Assembly: GCA_947623945.1 (NCBI GenBank)
Contig: CANQHU010000002.1
Location: forward strand, 1-64,000
Length of the DNA stretch: 64,000 nucleotides
Reading direction: 5' to 3'
DNA from: an uncultured Clostridia bacterium
Lineage (GTDB): Bacteria > Bacillota > Clostridia > TANB77 > CAG-508
In this document: positions 37,403 to 49,243 of the stretch, one piece after another
How the letters are laid out: each line of letters starts with the position of its first letter
How positions within the stretch are numbered: the stretch's first letter is position 1
Position numbers and translations under genes: made by a program
The notes under the pieces: generated by a model
What the model was told of the DNA's origin: nothing
Seen by the model: only the letters and a program-made list of their open reading frames with translations
Database searches by the model: none

Positions 37403-38344
37403 ATGGCTAAAATTAGTATTGTAATACCAGTATATAATTCAGAAAAATATTTAAATAGGCTTTTGAATTCAATAATAGCACAAACATACAAAAATTATGA
37501 AGTGATTTTTGTAAATGATGGATCCACAGATAATAGTCTAAATATAATACAAGAATATGAATTAGACAACGAAAAAATAAACCATATTTCTATTGATAAT
37601 AGTGGACCAGGTGTTGCAAGAAAAAAAGGATTTAAAATGGCTACAGGAGATTTACTTTTTTTTGTAGATAGTGATGATTATATTCCAAATGATAAGACTT
37701 TAGAAAGAATCAATCAAATATATGAAATGGAAAAATTTGATATATTATTTTTTAATACTATAATTAAACGAAGAAACAAAGAGAAGATAATAAATGCTTT
37801 TCGTTTAAACAATATAAAAACAGGAATGAATAATATCAATTATATATACTCTCATAGAGTTTCTCCAGCATTATGGTATAAAATTTTTGTGAAAGAAAAA
37901 ATGAAATTAGAATTTTTTTGTGATTATAGAAATTATGAGGATTGTTATACTACATATTTATATTTAAATGAATGTAAAAACTTTTACTATACAAAAGAAA
38001 TATTTTATTGCTCGGATAGAAATAATGAAAATTCAATATCAAAAAAAACAAATATCAAAAAAATGTATGATACAGTAGATTTATTAAAAAAAACATATGA
38101 AAAAACGAAACTAAAATTTATTTTCTCAAAAACTATTGCACTTTATTATATAGATTCAAGAAGGAGAATTGACAAATCAAATGATAATTTAAAAGAAAAA
38201 AAAGAACAAATAAAAAAAGTAAAGGAATTAAAGAAATATATCGACTTTTGGCAAATATTAAAAATGAAAATTCCAATCAAAGAATATTTAAAATATTTTT
38301 ATTATGAGATGGTTGACAAAATAAGTAAGGAAGGTGAACAGTAA
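37403..38344 (+). CDS. Glycosyltransferase family 2
   Basis: 313 residues. IVIPVYNSEKYLNRLL, VNDGSTDNS and the DxD-equivalent FVDSDDYIPND near residue 91. The C-terminal third is basic and helical. Acts in the same repeat-unit pathway. GAGAGGA precedes the ATG. Its last bases overlap the next gene's GTG. Confidence 0.9.
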   Translation: MAKISIVIPVYNSEKYLNRLLNSIIAQTYKNYEVIFVNDGSTDNSLNIIQEYELDNEKINHISIDNSGPGVARKKGFKMATGDLLFFVDSDDYIPNDKTLERINQIYEMEKFDILFFNTIIKRRNKEKIINAFRLNNIKTGMNNINYIYSHRVSPALWYKIFVKEKMKLEFFCDYRNYEDCYTTYLYLNECKNFYYTKEIFYCSDRNNENSISKKTNIKKMYDTVDLLKKTYEKTKLKFIFSKTIALYYIDSRRRIDKSNDNLKEKKEQIKKVKELKKYIDFWQILKMKIPIKEYLKYFYYEMVDKISKEGEQ

Positions 38345-39455
38345 GCATATATATGATAATGCTTATCAAGACAAAATGAAAGTAGGAATTATAACGATAA
38401 TAGATAATAATAACTATGGAAATAGACTTCAATGTTATGCGGTTCAAAAGGTATTAAAAAAATTAGGAGTAGAAGCAGAAACAATATATTATGGAAAAGA
38501 ATTAAATATAAAGTATAAAGATAAGATAAAATTAATGAAAAAAATAATTAAAAGCTGCTATTTGGAAATAAGAATAAATCTAAAGAGATTTTCAAAATTT
38601 AAGAGAGCAAGGATTTTTTCTTTTTTCAATAAAAACATAAAAACAACAAACAAAAGAACATTATTATACAATAAAAATAGTCAAAAAAAATATGATTACT
38701 TTTTAGTTGGTAGTGATCAAATATGGAGTCCAAACTATGGCAGATTTGGTGATGTTGAGTTTTTAACATTTGTACCTAAAGAAAAAAGAATTGCATATGC
38801 TCCAAGTTTTGGAGTATCAGAAATTGCAAAAGAAAAGGAAGATTTTTGTAGTGAACCATTAAAAGAATTTAAAGCAATATCTGTTCGAGAAGAAGCGGGA
38901 AAGCAAATTATAGAAAAAATAACAGGAAGAAAAGATGTTGAAGTACTAGTAGATCCAACAATGATGCTAACAGAAAAGGAATGGATAGAAGTAGAAAAAA
39001 AACCCAAATGCTTAAAAAATGATAACTTTGTATTTTGTTATTTCCTTGGTACAGTTTCAGAAGAAAAATGGAAATACATAGAAAAACAGGCTCAAAAAAA
39101 TAATTCAAAAATAGTAAAATTAAATGATAAAAATAATGAATTTTATAATATGGGACCTGCAGAATTTATATATCTACTTAGAAATGCTCAATATATATTT
39201 ACAGATTCATTTCATGGCTGTGTATTTTCTATATTATTTAAAAAGGATTTTATAATTTTTGATAGAGAAAGCAAGAAACAATCTATGTATTCAAGGATTG
39301 ACACTCTATTAGAAAAGTTTCATTTAAATGATAGAAAATACAAAGAAGAAAAAGAATTAAAACCAGTAGATTATTCTATCTCAGATAACATTTTAGAAGA
39401 AGAAAGACAAAAGACATATAATTTTTTGAGAAAAGCATTTGATATGCAGAAATAA
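38334..39455 (+). CDS. Polysaccharide pyruvyl transferase family protein
   Basis: 373 residues from GTG 38334; ATG 38376 (MKVGIITIIDNNNYGN) is the alternative and fits the family start better, but has no Shine-Dalgarno. Family features: NNYGNRLQCYAVQKVLKKLG, DYFLVGSDQIWSP, YAPSFGVSEI, FTDSFHGCVFSILF. Members add pyruvate ketals to sugars or are related WcaK-type transferases. They are commonly followed by an FrhB-like iron-sulfur protein, as here. Confidence 0.88.
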   Translation: MNSKHIYDNAYQDKMKVGIITIIDNNNYGNRLQCYAVQKVLKKLGVEAETIYYGKELNIKYKDKIKLMKKIIKSCYLEIRINLKRFSKFKRARIFSFFNKNIKTTNKRTLLYNKNSQKKYDYFLVGSDQIWSPNYGRFGDVEFLTFVPKEKRIAYAPSFGVSEIAKEKEDFCSEPLKEFKAISVREEAGKQIIEKITGRKDVEVLVDPTMMLTEKEWIEVEKKPKCLKNDNFVFCYFLGTVSEEKWKYIEKQAQKNNSKIVKLNDKNNEFYNMGPAEFIYLLRNAQYIFTDSFHGCVFSILFKKDFIIFDRESKKQSMYSRIDTLLEKFHLNDRKYKEEKELKPVDYSISDNILEEERQKTYNFLRKAFDMQK

Positions 39456-39480
39456 ATTATTAGGACAGAAGGTGATTAAA

Positions 39481-40659
39481 ATGATTAATATAGAAAATAA
39501 AGTTAATTGTACATCTTGTTCAGCATGTGTTAATATATGCCCTAAAAATGCAATTGTTATGGAAGAAGATAAAGAAGGATTTAAATATCCAAGGATTATT
39601 GAAGAAAAATGTATTAAATGTGGAATGTGTTCAAAAGTATGTCCTATGCTTGAAAAATATAGCAACAAAGAAAAATATACTCAAAAACCTAAAGTAATAG
39701 CAGCATGGACAAAGGAAGAAAAAATAAGGCTAGATAGTACATCAGGTGGTGTATTTACAGAACTTGCAAAAGAAATATTAGATAACAATGGATATATTTG
39801 CGGAGCAATTTATGATAAAGATTGGACAGTAAAACATATACTAACAAATAAAATAGAAGACTTGCCTCAAATTAGAAGTTCAAAGTATTTACAGAGCAAT
39901 ATAAATTTAGTATATAGAGAAATAAAAGAAAAATTAGATAGTAATTATAAAGTATTAGTATGTGGAAGCCCATGTCAAATACAAGGATTAAATAAATTTT
40001 TAGAAAAAGAATATGATAATTTAATTACTTGTGATTTTATATGTAGAGGAATGAACTCACCTAAAATGTTTACTAAATATATACATAGCCTAGAAGAAAA
40101 ATATCATTCTAAAGCAGTAAAAGTAAAATTTAAAAATAAAAAATATGGATGGCATAATTTTGCAACAAAAATTGATTTTGAAAATGGTAAAAAATATATA
40201 CAAAATCGATACTGTGATTCGTATATGATTGGTTATTTAAATTATAATGCTTTTATGAGACCTTCATGCTATGAATGTAAATTTAAAGATTTTCCAAAAA
40301 CAGCAGATATAACATTGGGCGATTTTTGGGGAATTGAAAATATTGATCCATCTTTAGACAATAACCAAGGAACTTCTATTATATTATTAAATTCTAAAAA
40401 AGGAGAAGAACTTTTTGAGCATATAAAAGATAAAGTGTCTTTTAAAGAAATTAAATCTAGCAAAGTATTTGATGAAAATGTATGTGCAAAACGTTCTCCA
40501 AGAATGACAGAGCAAAGGAAAGGTGTATTTGAAAATATAGATAAATTAAGTTATAATGAATTAAGTAAAAAATATTTTCCTACACCAACCCCATATATAA
40601 GAATGAGAATATATATAAGAGAAAAAATAAGAAATATAAAAAGGAGAATGAAACAATAA
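39481..40659 (+). CDS. FrhB-like iron-sulfur protein (coenzyme F420 hydrogenase beta-subunit family)
   Basis: 392 residues from ATG 39481 behind GAAGGTG. Two 4Fe-4S motifs at the N-terminus ([14 protein letters not shown] and [13 protein letters not shown]), then the FrhB N- and C-terminal domains with [23 protein letters not shown] and [11 protein letters not shown]. In polysaccharide clusters this family pairs with pyruvyl transferase-like proteins. The redox reaction and sugar substrate are not established. Confidence 0.88.
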   Translation: MINIENKVNCTSCSACVNICPKNAIVMEEDKEGFKYPRIIEEKCIKCGMCSKVCPMLEKYSNKEKYTQKPKVIAAWTKEEKIRLDSTSGGVFTELAKEILDNNGYICGAIYDKDWTVKHILTNKIEDLPQIRSSKYLQSNINLVYREIKEKLDSNYKVLVCGSPCQIQGLNKFLEKEYDNLITCDFICRGMNSPKMFTKYIHSLEEKYHSKAVKVKFKNKKYGWHNFATKIDFENGKKYIQNRYCDSYMIGYLNYNAFMRPSCYECKFKDFPKTADITLGDFWGIENIDPSLDNNQGTSIILLNSKKGEELFEHIKDKVSFKEIKSSKVFDENVCAKRSPRMTEQRKGVFENIDKLSYNELSKKYFPTPTPYIRMRIYIREKIRNIKRRMKQ

Positions 40660-40660
40660 G

Positions 40661-41272
40661 ATGAAAGTAATGAAAATAGGCATATATCAATATTTAAAAT
40701 TATTGTTAGGAAGAAAGATGGAATATGCTAGAAATATTATACCATTAAAATATTCTAGAATTTATATTATGAAAAATGCTAAAATAATTGGAAAAGGTAG
40801 TTTAAAATTAGGACACAAGGAAAATCCTAAATCAAAACAAGAAACTAGATTTAGCATGGGAAAAAATTCTGAATTGAAATTGAATGGTACTTTTTCAGCT
40901 TTTTCTGGAACAGATATAAGAATATTTGACAATGCTAAATTAGAAATTGGTAGTGGATATTGTACTTGTGGAGTGCAAATAGTATGCTCAAAAAAAATAA
41001 CAATAGGCGAAAAAGTAGCAATAGCAAGAGATGTTATAATAAGGGATACAGATGCTCATGATATTGTAGGAAAAGAACATAAAAAACAAAAAGAAGTTAA
41101 AATTGGAAATCATGTGTGGATAGGTAACAGAGCGATTATTATGAAAGGAGTAACAATAGGAGACGGTGCAATTGTAGCTGCAGGAGCAATTGTAACTAAA
41201 GATGTACCACAAAATAGCATTGTAGCAGGGGTACCTGCAAAAATAATAAAAGAAAATGTTACATGGAAATAA
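40661..41272 (+). CDS. Hexapeptide-repeat acyltransferase
   Basis: 203 residues. The left-handed beta-helix is visible as repeated hexapeptides from about residue 95, with IRDTDAHDI and [27 protein letters not shown] at the end, typical of sugar O-acetyltransferases (WcaF/LpxA superfamily). The conserved active-site His lies in the DAH segment. It probably acetylates a glycan sugar. One base separates it from the upstream gene. Confidence 0.9.
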   Translation: MKVMKIGIYQYLKLLLGRKMEYARNIIPLKYSRIYIMKNAKIIGKGSLKLGHKENPKSKQETRFSMGKNSELKLNGTFSAFSGTDIRIFDNAKLEIGSGYCTCGVQIVCSKKITIGEKVAIARDVIIRDTDAHDIVGKEHKKQKEVKIGNHVWIGNRAIIMKGVTIGDGAIVAAGAIVTKDVPQNSIVAGVPAKIIKENVTWK

Positions 41273-41286
41273 AAAATGGAGGAAAA

Positions 41287-43959
41287 ATGGAAAGTAGAGT
41301 AAAAAATGCAACTAGAAACATATTTTCTGGACTAATTAATAAAATAGCAACAATATTAGTTCCTTTTATTACAAGGACAATTATGATATATTATTTAGGA
41401 ACTCAATATTTAGGTTTAAATAGTTTATTTACTTCTGTATTGCAAATATTAAACTTAGCAGAATTAGGGTTTGGACATGCACTAGTATACAGTATGTATA
41501 AACCACTTGCAGAAAAAGACGAATATAAAGTCAAAGCCTTATTAAAATATTATAAAACTGCCTATAGAATTATAGGAATTGTTATTTTAGTTTTAGGAAT
41601 TATTATATTACCTTTCATAGAACATTTTATAACAGGTGGCTATCCAAATGATATTAATATATATTATATATATGTTATATATTTAATTAATACAGTTATT
41701 AGTTACTTTTTATATGCTTATAAGAGTTCATTATTAATTGCAAGCCAAAGAAATGATATAACTACTAATATAAATACAATATTAATAATATTACAAAATG
41801 TAGTACAGATGTTATTTATTATATTTATGCAAAATTATTATTACTATATTATTATGTTGCCTATTATGACAGTAATAAATAACCTTATTACAGCTAAAAT
41901 ATGTGACAAAACTTATCCTCAATATATAGACAAACAAGGAAATAAATTACAACTCGAAGAACAAGAAAAAAAAGAAATTGCTAAAAATACAAAAGGAATG
42001 ATTTTTTCAAAAATAGGAGGAGTTGTTTTAAGAAGTGTCGATAATATTGTAATATCTGCTTTTTTAGGACTAAGTATATTAGGATTATATAATAATTATT
42101 ATTATATTATTACAGCTTTATTTGGTGTATTGGATATTATATTAAATTCTTTAAAATCTAGTGTAGGTAACTCTATTGTTTTGGAAACCAAAGAAAAAAA
42201 TTATAAAGATTTTGTTAAATTCAACTTTTTATATGTATGCATTATATCATGGATGACATTAGCACTGCTATTTTTAACACAAGATTTTATAAGATTATGG
42301 GTAGGAGAAAGTTATTTATTACCTAATTATATTATAATACTATTTGCTATTTATTTCTTTATACATAAATGGTGCGATATATTGTATGTATATCAAGAAG
42401 CAAAAGGACTATGGTGGGAAAATCGATATGTTCCTTTAATAGCTGCTATTGTAAATTTGGTAATAAATATTATACTAGTTAATATTATAGGATTGCCAGG
42501 AATATTAATATCAACAATAATAAGTGTATTATTTATTTATGATTTGGGCTATGCTAAAGTATTATTTGGAAAATATTTTAATATTAAAGGTGAATTTACA
42601 AAATATATTATAAGACAATTGAAGTATCTTATTGTCGTAATAGTTGTAGGGACTATCAATTATCTTATATATTTGATGATCAATAATATAATTAGCAATT
42701 TAATTATTAGATTTTGTATAAAAATAATTTTAACAGTTACATTTTCTACTACTTTGCTATATTTAGTCTTTCGAAAATTTGAAGAATATAAAGATGTTAG
42801 CCAATTTATAAGTAATATAATATTAAGGTTGGAACAAAATAATAAAATTGTAAAAAAGATAATGAAAATATTAAATCCAATAATATATTTTTTAAATGAA
42901 TTTGGACGAAAAAAAATTAATGAGATTGGAATACCACTCAATCAACCAGAAAGTATACAAAAAGAAAGTAAAGTAAAAAAGATTGAAGAAATAAAAATAA
43001 AAGATGAAGAAAACAATTACAAATGGGTTGGAGGAATATATTATAACAATAGTATGTATTGTATTCCAAATAGCATAGATACTTTTTTAAAATTAGATTT
43101 AAATACTAATGAAATAAGTTTTATAAAGTTTAATACAATAAGATTAAATAAATTTAATTGGAGTGGAGGATGCATTTATAAAGATAAAATATATGCATTT
43201 CCACGAAAAGCAAATACTCTATTAGAATTAAATCCAAAAGAAGATACCGTAAAAGAAATATATTTGCATACTAATTATGAACAAGAACATCATTATGGTG
43301 GAGTATGTACCAGAGATGGCATTGTATATCAACCACCTAGAAACAATAATACTATATTAGTTATTAATTTAAACGATTTTTCAACTCGAGAAATTAAAAT
43401 TGGAGGAAATTTATGTAGATATAGATATTTAACAGGTATACAAGTACCTACTACTGACTTAATCTATTTTTTCCCAGAAAGAGGAGAAAGAATATTAGTG
43501 TTAAACCCTAAAGATGAAAAATTTTATTTTGTAGGTAATAAGTTAAAATGTATGGTATTTGATGTAGCAATAGGAATAGATGGAAACTTATATGGATTTT
43601 CAGGATATGAAAAAGGAATATTAAAAATCGATACTAGAACTCACAAAGCAGAGATGATTTGTCAACAAATTGAGGGGGGGTGCTACGGAAGCAAATTAGG
43701 AGTTAATGGAAAAATTTACGGAATACCAGGAAATGGAAACCATATTTGGGAATTTGATGTAGAAAAGCAAGAAGTAAAACAAATATACAAAGTACAGGAA
43801 AATATTAATGCAAAATGTGCAGGAGGAATTATTGCAAAAGATGGATGCATATATACAGTACCAGCATTTGGAACAACAATTTATAAAATTGTGTTTGATA
43901 ATCAAAAAAATATAAAAGATAATGAAATAAATTCAATTTATTTTAGTGATAATTATTAA
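41287..43959 (+). CDS. Polysaccharide flippase fused to a seven-repeat probable beta-propeller
   Basis: 890 residues from ATG 41287 (TGGAGG upstream). Residues 1 to about 495 are a Wzx-type MATE/MVF flippase with about 14 membrane helices. A charged linker (about 500-578) leads to seven repeats of about 45 residues (579-890), each with a GG-x-x-x-x-x-x-IY-x-(I/V/F)P core and a terminal strand such as LKLDLNTNEI, LELNPKEDTV, LVINLNDFST, LVLNPKDEKF, LKIDTRTHKA, WEFDVEKQEV. This is the pattern of a seven-bladed propeller related to Kelch/Vgb-like proteins. The tail would face the cytoplasm if helix number is even. Such a fusion is unusual for a flippase. Confidence 0.85.
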   Translation: MESRVKNATRNIFSGLINKIATILVPFITRTIMIYYLGTQYLGLNSLFTSVLQILNLAELGFGHALVYSMYKPLAEKDEYKVKALLKYYKTAYRIIGIVILVLGIIILPFIEHFITGGYPNDINIYYIYVIYLINTVISYFLYAYKSSLLIASQRNDITTNINTILIILQNVVQMLFIIFMQNYYYYIIMLPIMTVINNLITAKICDKTYPQYIDKQGNKLQLEEQEKKEIAKNTKGMIFSKIGGVVLRSVDNIVISAFLGLSILGLYNNYYYIITALFGVLDIILNSLKSSVGNSIVLETKEKNYKDFVKFNFLYVCIISWMTLALLFLTQDFIRLWVGESYLLPNYIIILFAIYFFIHKWCDILYVYQEAKGLWWENRYVPLIAAIVNLVINIILVNIIGLPGILISTIISVLFIYDLGYAKVLFGKYFNIKGEFTKYIIRQLKYLIVVIVVGTINYLIYLMINNIISNLIIRFCIKIILTVTFSTTLLYLVFRKFEEYKDVSQFISNIILRLEQNNKIVKKIMKILNPIIYFLNEFGRKKINEIGIPLNQPESIQKESKVKKIEEIKIKDEENNYKWVGGIYYNNSMYCIPNSIDTFLKLDLNTNEISFIKFNTIRLNKFNWSGGCIYKDKIYAFPRKANTLLELNPKEDTVKEIYLHTNYEQEHHYGGVCTRDGIVYQPPRNNNTILVINLNDFSTREIKIGGNLCRYRYLTGIQVPTTDLIYFFPERGERILVLNPKDEKFYFVGNKLKCMVFDVAIGIDGNLYGFSGYEKGILKIDTRTHKAEMICQQIEGGCYGSKLGVNGKIYGIPGNGNHIWEFDVEKQEVKQIYKVQENINAKCAGGIIAKDGCIYTVPAFGTTIYKIVFDNQKNIKDNEINSIYFSDNY
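43674..43680 (+). repeat. Seven-G tract inside the flippase propeller
   Basis: In frame here (GAG GGG GGG TGC, encoding EGGC in repeat 6). Loss or gain of a G would truncate the propeller but leave the flippase, so it could be a second-tier contingency site. Confidence 0.5.
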
Positions 43960-43977
43960 GTGATAAAGGAGATAAAA

Positions 43978-44791
43978 ATGTTAAAAAATGCACTAAAAAA
44001 CCTTGTAAGTTACATAAAAAGCGGGGGGGGGGGTAACCCATCTAGAAATAAAACAAATACATAGTGAAAAATTATTAGAAGGCAAAAATATAGTAATTAC
44101 AGGGGGAACCTCTGGAATAGGATATGAAATAGCTAAAAAAGTGATAGATTTAGGTGGCAAAGTATTAATTACAGGCAGAAAAAATGAAACTTTAAAAAAA
44201 GTAGAAGAAGAACTACGTTGCAAAGCATTAGAATGGGATATTTCGGATTTAAAATTGGCAAAGACAAAAGTAGAAGAAATTGTTAAAATTTTTGATGGAA
44301 GAATTGACTGCTTTATTAATAATGCTGGTATATATACAAATACATTATTTTGTAATTGTAATATTGATCAGTGGAAAAAAGTAATAGATACTAATTTGAG
44401 TGGACTTTATTTTGCAACAAAGGAAATAGTAACACAATGCTTTGAAAAATTACAAAATGGTAATATTATTATGATAGCATCAATAGAAGGTATACGAGGA
44501 AATACTGGACCATATGGAATATCTAAGTCAGGAGTGATTCATTTAACACATTCACTTGCAAAAGACTTATTAAGTAAAAATATAAGAGTAAATGCAATTG
44601 CACCTGGGATGACATGTTCAAATATAAATGCAATTAAAGATAATGATAATGTATATAGAGATTTTTTAAAAGGCAAAAGAGTATTATCAGCAAAAGAAAT
44701 TGCCGATATTGCAGTTTTCTTAATTAGTGATTCATCACAGTGCATTACTGGACAAATAATATCTTGTGATAATGGAGAAACTTTAATATAG
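43978..44791 (+). CDS. Short-chain dehydrogenase, out of frame at an 11-G tract (phase off)
   Basis: ATG 43978 behind AAAGGAG. After 15 codons the frame enters G(11) at 44023-44033 and then ends at a stop near 44064. Removing one G (10 G) or adding two would join MLKNALKNLVSYIKS to VTHLEIKQIHSEKLLEGKN, giving about 270 residues aligned with the next gene. NAD-binding TGGTSGIGYE, NNAGIY, and catalytic YGISK are intact. It probably oxidises or reduces a sugar or modifies a glycan precursor. The intact downstream frame and tract argue for on/off phase variation rather than decay. Confidence 0.8.
44023..44033 (+). repeat. Eleven-G homopolymer (contingency tract)
   Basis: By far the longest G-run in this AT-rich window, placed 45 bases after a start codon. 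The paralogue at 44847 has AATGGTGGA at the same place and no tract. Confidence 0.9.
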
Positions 44792-44846
44792 ATAAACCTT
44801 AATCTACTTTTTAGCGACTAATAGTAATAAAAAAGGAGTTAAAAGT

Positions 44847-45656
44847 ATGTTAAAAAAAACAATTAAACACTTTAAAGAATATATTAAAAATGGTGGAGTA
44901 ACTTATTTAGAAATTAAGCAAATACATAGTGAAAAATTATTGGAAGGAAAAAAGGTAGTAATTACCGGAGGAACATCTGGAATAGGATACGAGATAGCTA
45001 AAAAAGTAGTAACTTTAGGTGGAAAAGTATTAATTACAGGTAGAGACATTGAAAAGTTAAATAAAGTGAAAAAAGAATTAAATTGTGAAATATTAGAGTG
45101 GGATATTTCAGATTTAGAATTGGCAAAACCAAAAGTCGAAGAAATAGTCAAAATGTTTGATGGAAAAGTTGACTGCTTTATTAATAATGCTGGAATTTAT
45201 AAATTTTTACAATATTATAATTGTGGTATAGAAGACTGGAATAACATAATGAATACTAATTTAAATGGACTTTATTTTGCGACTAGAGAAATGGTTGTAC
45301 AATGCTTTGAAAAAGAAGGAAAAGGAAATATTATTATGATGGCATCAATGGCAGGAATACGAGGTAATGATGGACCATATGGAATATCAAAAGCGGGTGT
45401 AATTCATTTTACTCGCTCATTAGCAAAAAAATTATTGAATAAAAATATAAGAGTGAATGCACTTGCACCTGGAATTACATCATCTAATATTAATCCAATA
45501 GATGATAAGGGAAATATATATATGGAAAATTTAAAAGGTAAAAGAATATTATCAGCAAAAGAAATTGCCGATATTGCAGTTTTCTTAATTAGTGATTCAT
45601 CACAATGTATTACTGGACAAGTAATATCTTGTGATAATGGAGAAACTTTGATATAA
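44847..45656 (+). CDS. Short-chain dehydrogenase
   Basis: 269 residues, tandem paralogue of the gene before it and intact. A short helical N-terminal extension (1-35) precedes ITGGTSGIGYEIAKK (Rossmann NAD(P) site), WDISD, NNAGIY, the SMAG Ser, and YGISKAG (catalytic Tyr and Lys). GQVISCDNGETLI ends the domain. It probably acts on a nucleotide sugar or glycan-linked intermediate. AAAGGAG precedes the ATG. Confidence 0.9.
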   Translation: MLKKTIKHFKEYIKNGGVTYLEIKQIHSEKLLEGKKVVITGGTSGIGYEIAKKVVTLGGKVLITGRDIEKLNKVKKELNCEILEWDISDLELAKPKVEEIVKMFDGKVDCFINNAGIYKFLQYYNCGIEDWNNIMNTNLNGLYFATREMVVQCFEKEGKGNIIMMASMAGIRGNDGPYGISKAGVIHFTRSLAKKLLNKNIRVNALAPGITSSNINPIDDKGNIYMENLKGKRILSAKEIADIAVFLISDSSQCITGQVISCDNGETLI

Positions 45657-45691
45657 AAATAGAAGCAAAATATAAAAAGGAGGAAAACAAA

Positions 45692-46816
<1,125 letters not shown>

Positions 46817-46839
46817 ATTAGGAAAAGAGGTGAAAATTA

Positions 46840-47815
46840 ATGACTACATATTTTATTACAGGAGGAGCAGGATTTATAGGTTCAACCCTAAGTGAAAAAT
46901 TATTGAAAAAAGAATATAAGGTTATTGTAATAGATAATTTTTGTGACTTTTATAATCCCAAAATAAAAGAAAATAACATTAAAGATTTAGAAAAACACGA
47001 AAATTTTAAAATATATCGAGCAGATATACGAGATAGACAAGCAATAAAGAAAATATTTGATGAAAACAAAATTGATATCGTAATGCATTTAGCAGCAATG
47101 GCAGGTGTAAGACCATCAATTGAAAATCCAATTTTATATCAAGAAGTAAATTGTATGGGAACACAAAACATATTAGAAGAAATGAAATCACATGGTGTTA
47201 AAAACTTAGTTATGGCATCATCAAGTAGTGTATATGGAAATTGTAAAGAAGTACCTTTTAAGGAAAATATGATTGTAGATTTTGCAATTAGCCCATATGC
47301 AGCAACTAAAAAAGCCAATGAAGTAATGACTCATGTATATCATAAATTATTTGATATAAATGTTATGATGCTTAGATTTTTTACAGTATATGGACCAAAA
47401 CAAAGACCAGACTTAGCAATTAATAAATTTACAAGATTAATGTTGAATAATGAAGAAATACCAATGTTTGGAGATGGAACAACTTCAAGAGATTATACAT
47501 ATATTGATGACATTGTAGATGGAATAATAAAATCTTGTAATTACTGTATAGAAAATAAAAACGTATATGAAATAATAAATTTAGGCAATTCATCTCCTAT
47601 ATCGCTAAAAGAGATGATAAATAAAATAGGACAAGCTTTGCGGTATAGAACCTAAGATAAAGCAATTACCAATGCAACCAGGAGATGTAGAAAGAACATA
47701 TGCAGATATTTCAAAGGCAAAAAAATTAATAGCGTACAAGCCTAAAACAAGTTTTAAAGAAGGAATACAAAAATTTGTTGAATGGTATCAAGAAAATAGA
47801 AAATTATATGAATAA
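46840..47815 (+). CDS. NAD-dependent sugar epimerase (UDP-glucuronate 4-epimerase-like), read through one +1 site
   Basis: 324 residues with the CGG at 47641 read as a +1 shift. [13 protein letters not shown] site, SSSSVYGN, catalytic YxxxK in SPYAATK, and [13 protein letters not shown] fit UDP-glucuronate/UDP-sugar epimerases. The zero frame ends at 47655 after GQAL. The +1 frame gives [22 protein letters not shown], the conserved C-terminal motif of the family. It is followed directly by UDP-glucose dehydrogenase, so together they would make UDP-glucuronate and UDP-galacturonate. Confidence 0.93.
47641..47643 (+). other. +1 frameshift site (CGG) in the sugar epimerase
   Basis: Preceding codon TTG. 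Skipping C gives GGT ATA GAA CCT (GIEP). The zero frame stops at 47655. Confidence 0.95.
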
Positions 47816-47835
47816 CAGGAAGGAGAATATAATTT

Positions 47836-49138
47836 ATGAAACAATATAAAATAGCAGTAGCAGGAACAGGATATGTAGGATTAGTAGCAGGAGTATGTTT
47901 TGCAGAAAGGGGACATCAAGTAATTTGTGTAGATGTAGATGAAAACAAAGTACAAAAAATGAAAGATGGAATATGCCCAATTTATGAAGAGGGATTGCAA
48001 GAATTAATGCAAAAAAATTATAAAGCAGGTAGGATTGATTATACAACAGATTATCAATCTGCATATAAAGATGCAGATGCAATATTTATAGGTGTAGGAA
48101 CACCAGAACAACCAGATGGCTCAGCAAATTTAAGTTATGTAGCAACAGTATCAAGACAAATAGCAGAAAGTATAGAAAAAGATTGTTTAGTAGTAGTAAA
48201 GTCAACTGTGCCAATAGGAACAAATGATAAAGTAGAACAATTTATAAAAGACTCATTAGTACATGATGTTAAAGTAGAAGTAGCAAGCAATCCAGAATTC
48301 TTATCACAAGGAAGAGCAGTTAAAGATACATTAGAAGCAAAAAGAATAATAATTGGAACAGAAAGTAAAGAGGCAGAAAAAAAATTAATGGAAATTTATG
48401 AACCATTTAATTTGCCAATAGTTTCAGTAAGTAGAAGAAGCGCAGAAATGATAAAATATGCATCAAATGACTTTTTAGCATTAAAAATATCATATATGAA
48501 TGATATAGCAAACCTTTGTGAATTAGTAGGAGCAAATATAGAAGATGTAGCAAAAGGAATGAGCTATGATCCAAGAATTGGAGAAAAGTTTTTAAATGCA
48601 GGAATAGGATATGGAGGTTCTTGTTTTCCAAAAGATACCAAGGCACTTAAATATTTAGCCAAACAATATGGATATAAATTAAGAACAGTAGAAGCTGCAG
48701 TAGATGTTAATGCAGAACAAAAAACAAAATTATATAAAAAAGCATGTGATAGATTAATAACATTTAATGGACTAAAAGTAGCAGTATTGGGATTAGCATT
48801 TAAACCAGGAACAGATGATTTAAGAGAAGCACCATCAATAGACAACATAGAATTATTATTAAAGCAAGGTGCAAAAATCTATGCATATGACCCAGTAGCA
48901 GCAGAAAATTTTGAAAAAAGATATCGGAGAACAAATAGTTTATGTAAAAACACCTGAAGAAGCACTAAAAGATGCTAATGTATGTTTTGTTTTTACAGAA
49001 TGGAAAGAAATAAAAGATATAAAACCAAAGCAATATAAAGAGTTAATGAAAACACCATTAGTATATGATGGAAGAAATATTTACAACTTGAAAGATATGG
49101 AAGATGAAAATGTTGAATATTATTCAATTGGTAGATAA
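47836..49138 (+). CDS. ugd: UDP-glucose 6-dehydrogenase, read through one +1 site
   Basis: 433 residues with the CGG at 48925 as a +1 shift. GTGYVGLVAGVCFAERGH NAD site, SNPEFLSQGRAV, ASNDFLALKISY, catalytic Cys 263 in GYGGSCFPKDTKAL, and LAFKPGTDDLREAPS. The zero frame stops at 48957. The +1 frame adds GEQIVYVKTPEEAL and TEWKEIKDI, completing the third domain. It makes UDP-glucuronate. AGGAGAA lies before the ATG. Confidence 0.95.
48925..48927 (+). other. +1 frameshift site (CGG) in ugd
   Basis: Preceding codon TAT. Skipping C gives GGA GAA CAA ATA GTT. The zero frame stops at 48957. Confidence 0.95.
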
Positions 49139-49243
49139 AAAACGTAATAATTGCAAATTTTTTAAATACATGGTATTTACAAAAAAACTAAAATATGCAA
49201 TAATATAGACACATAAAAAATCTAGGAGGTTGAAATAAGCAAA

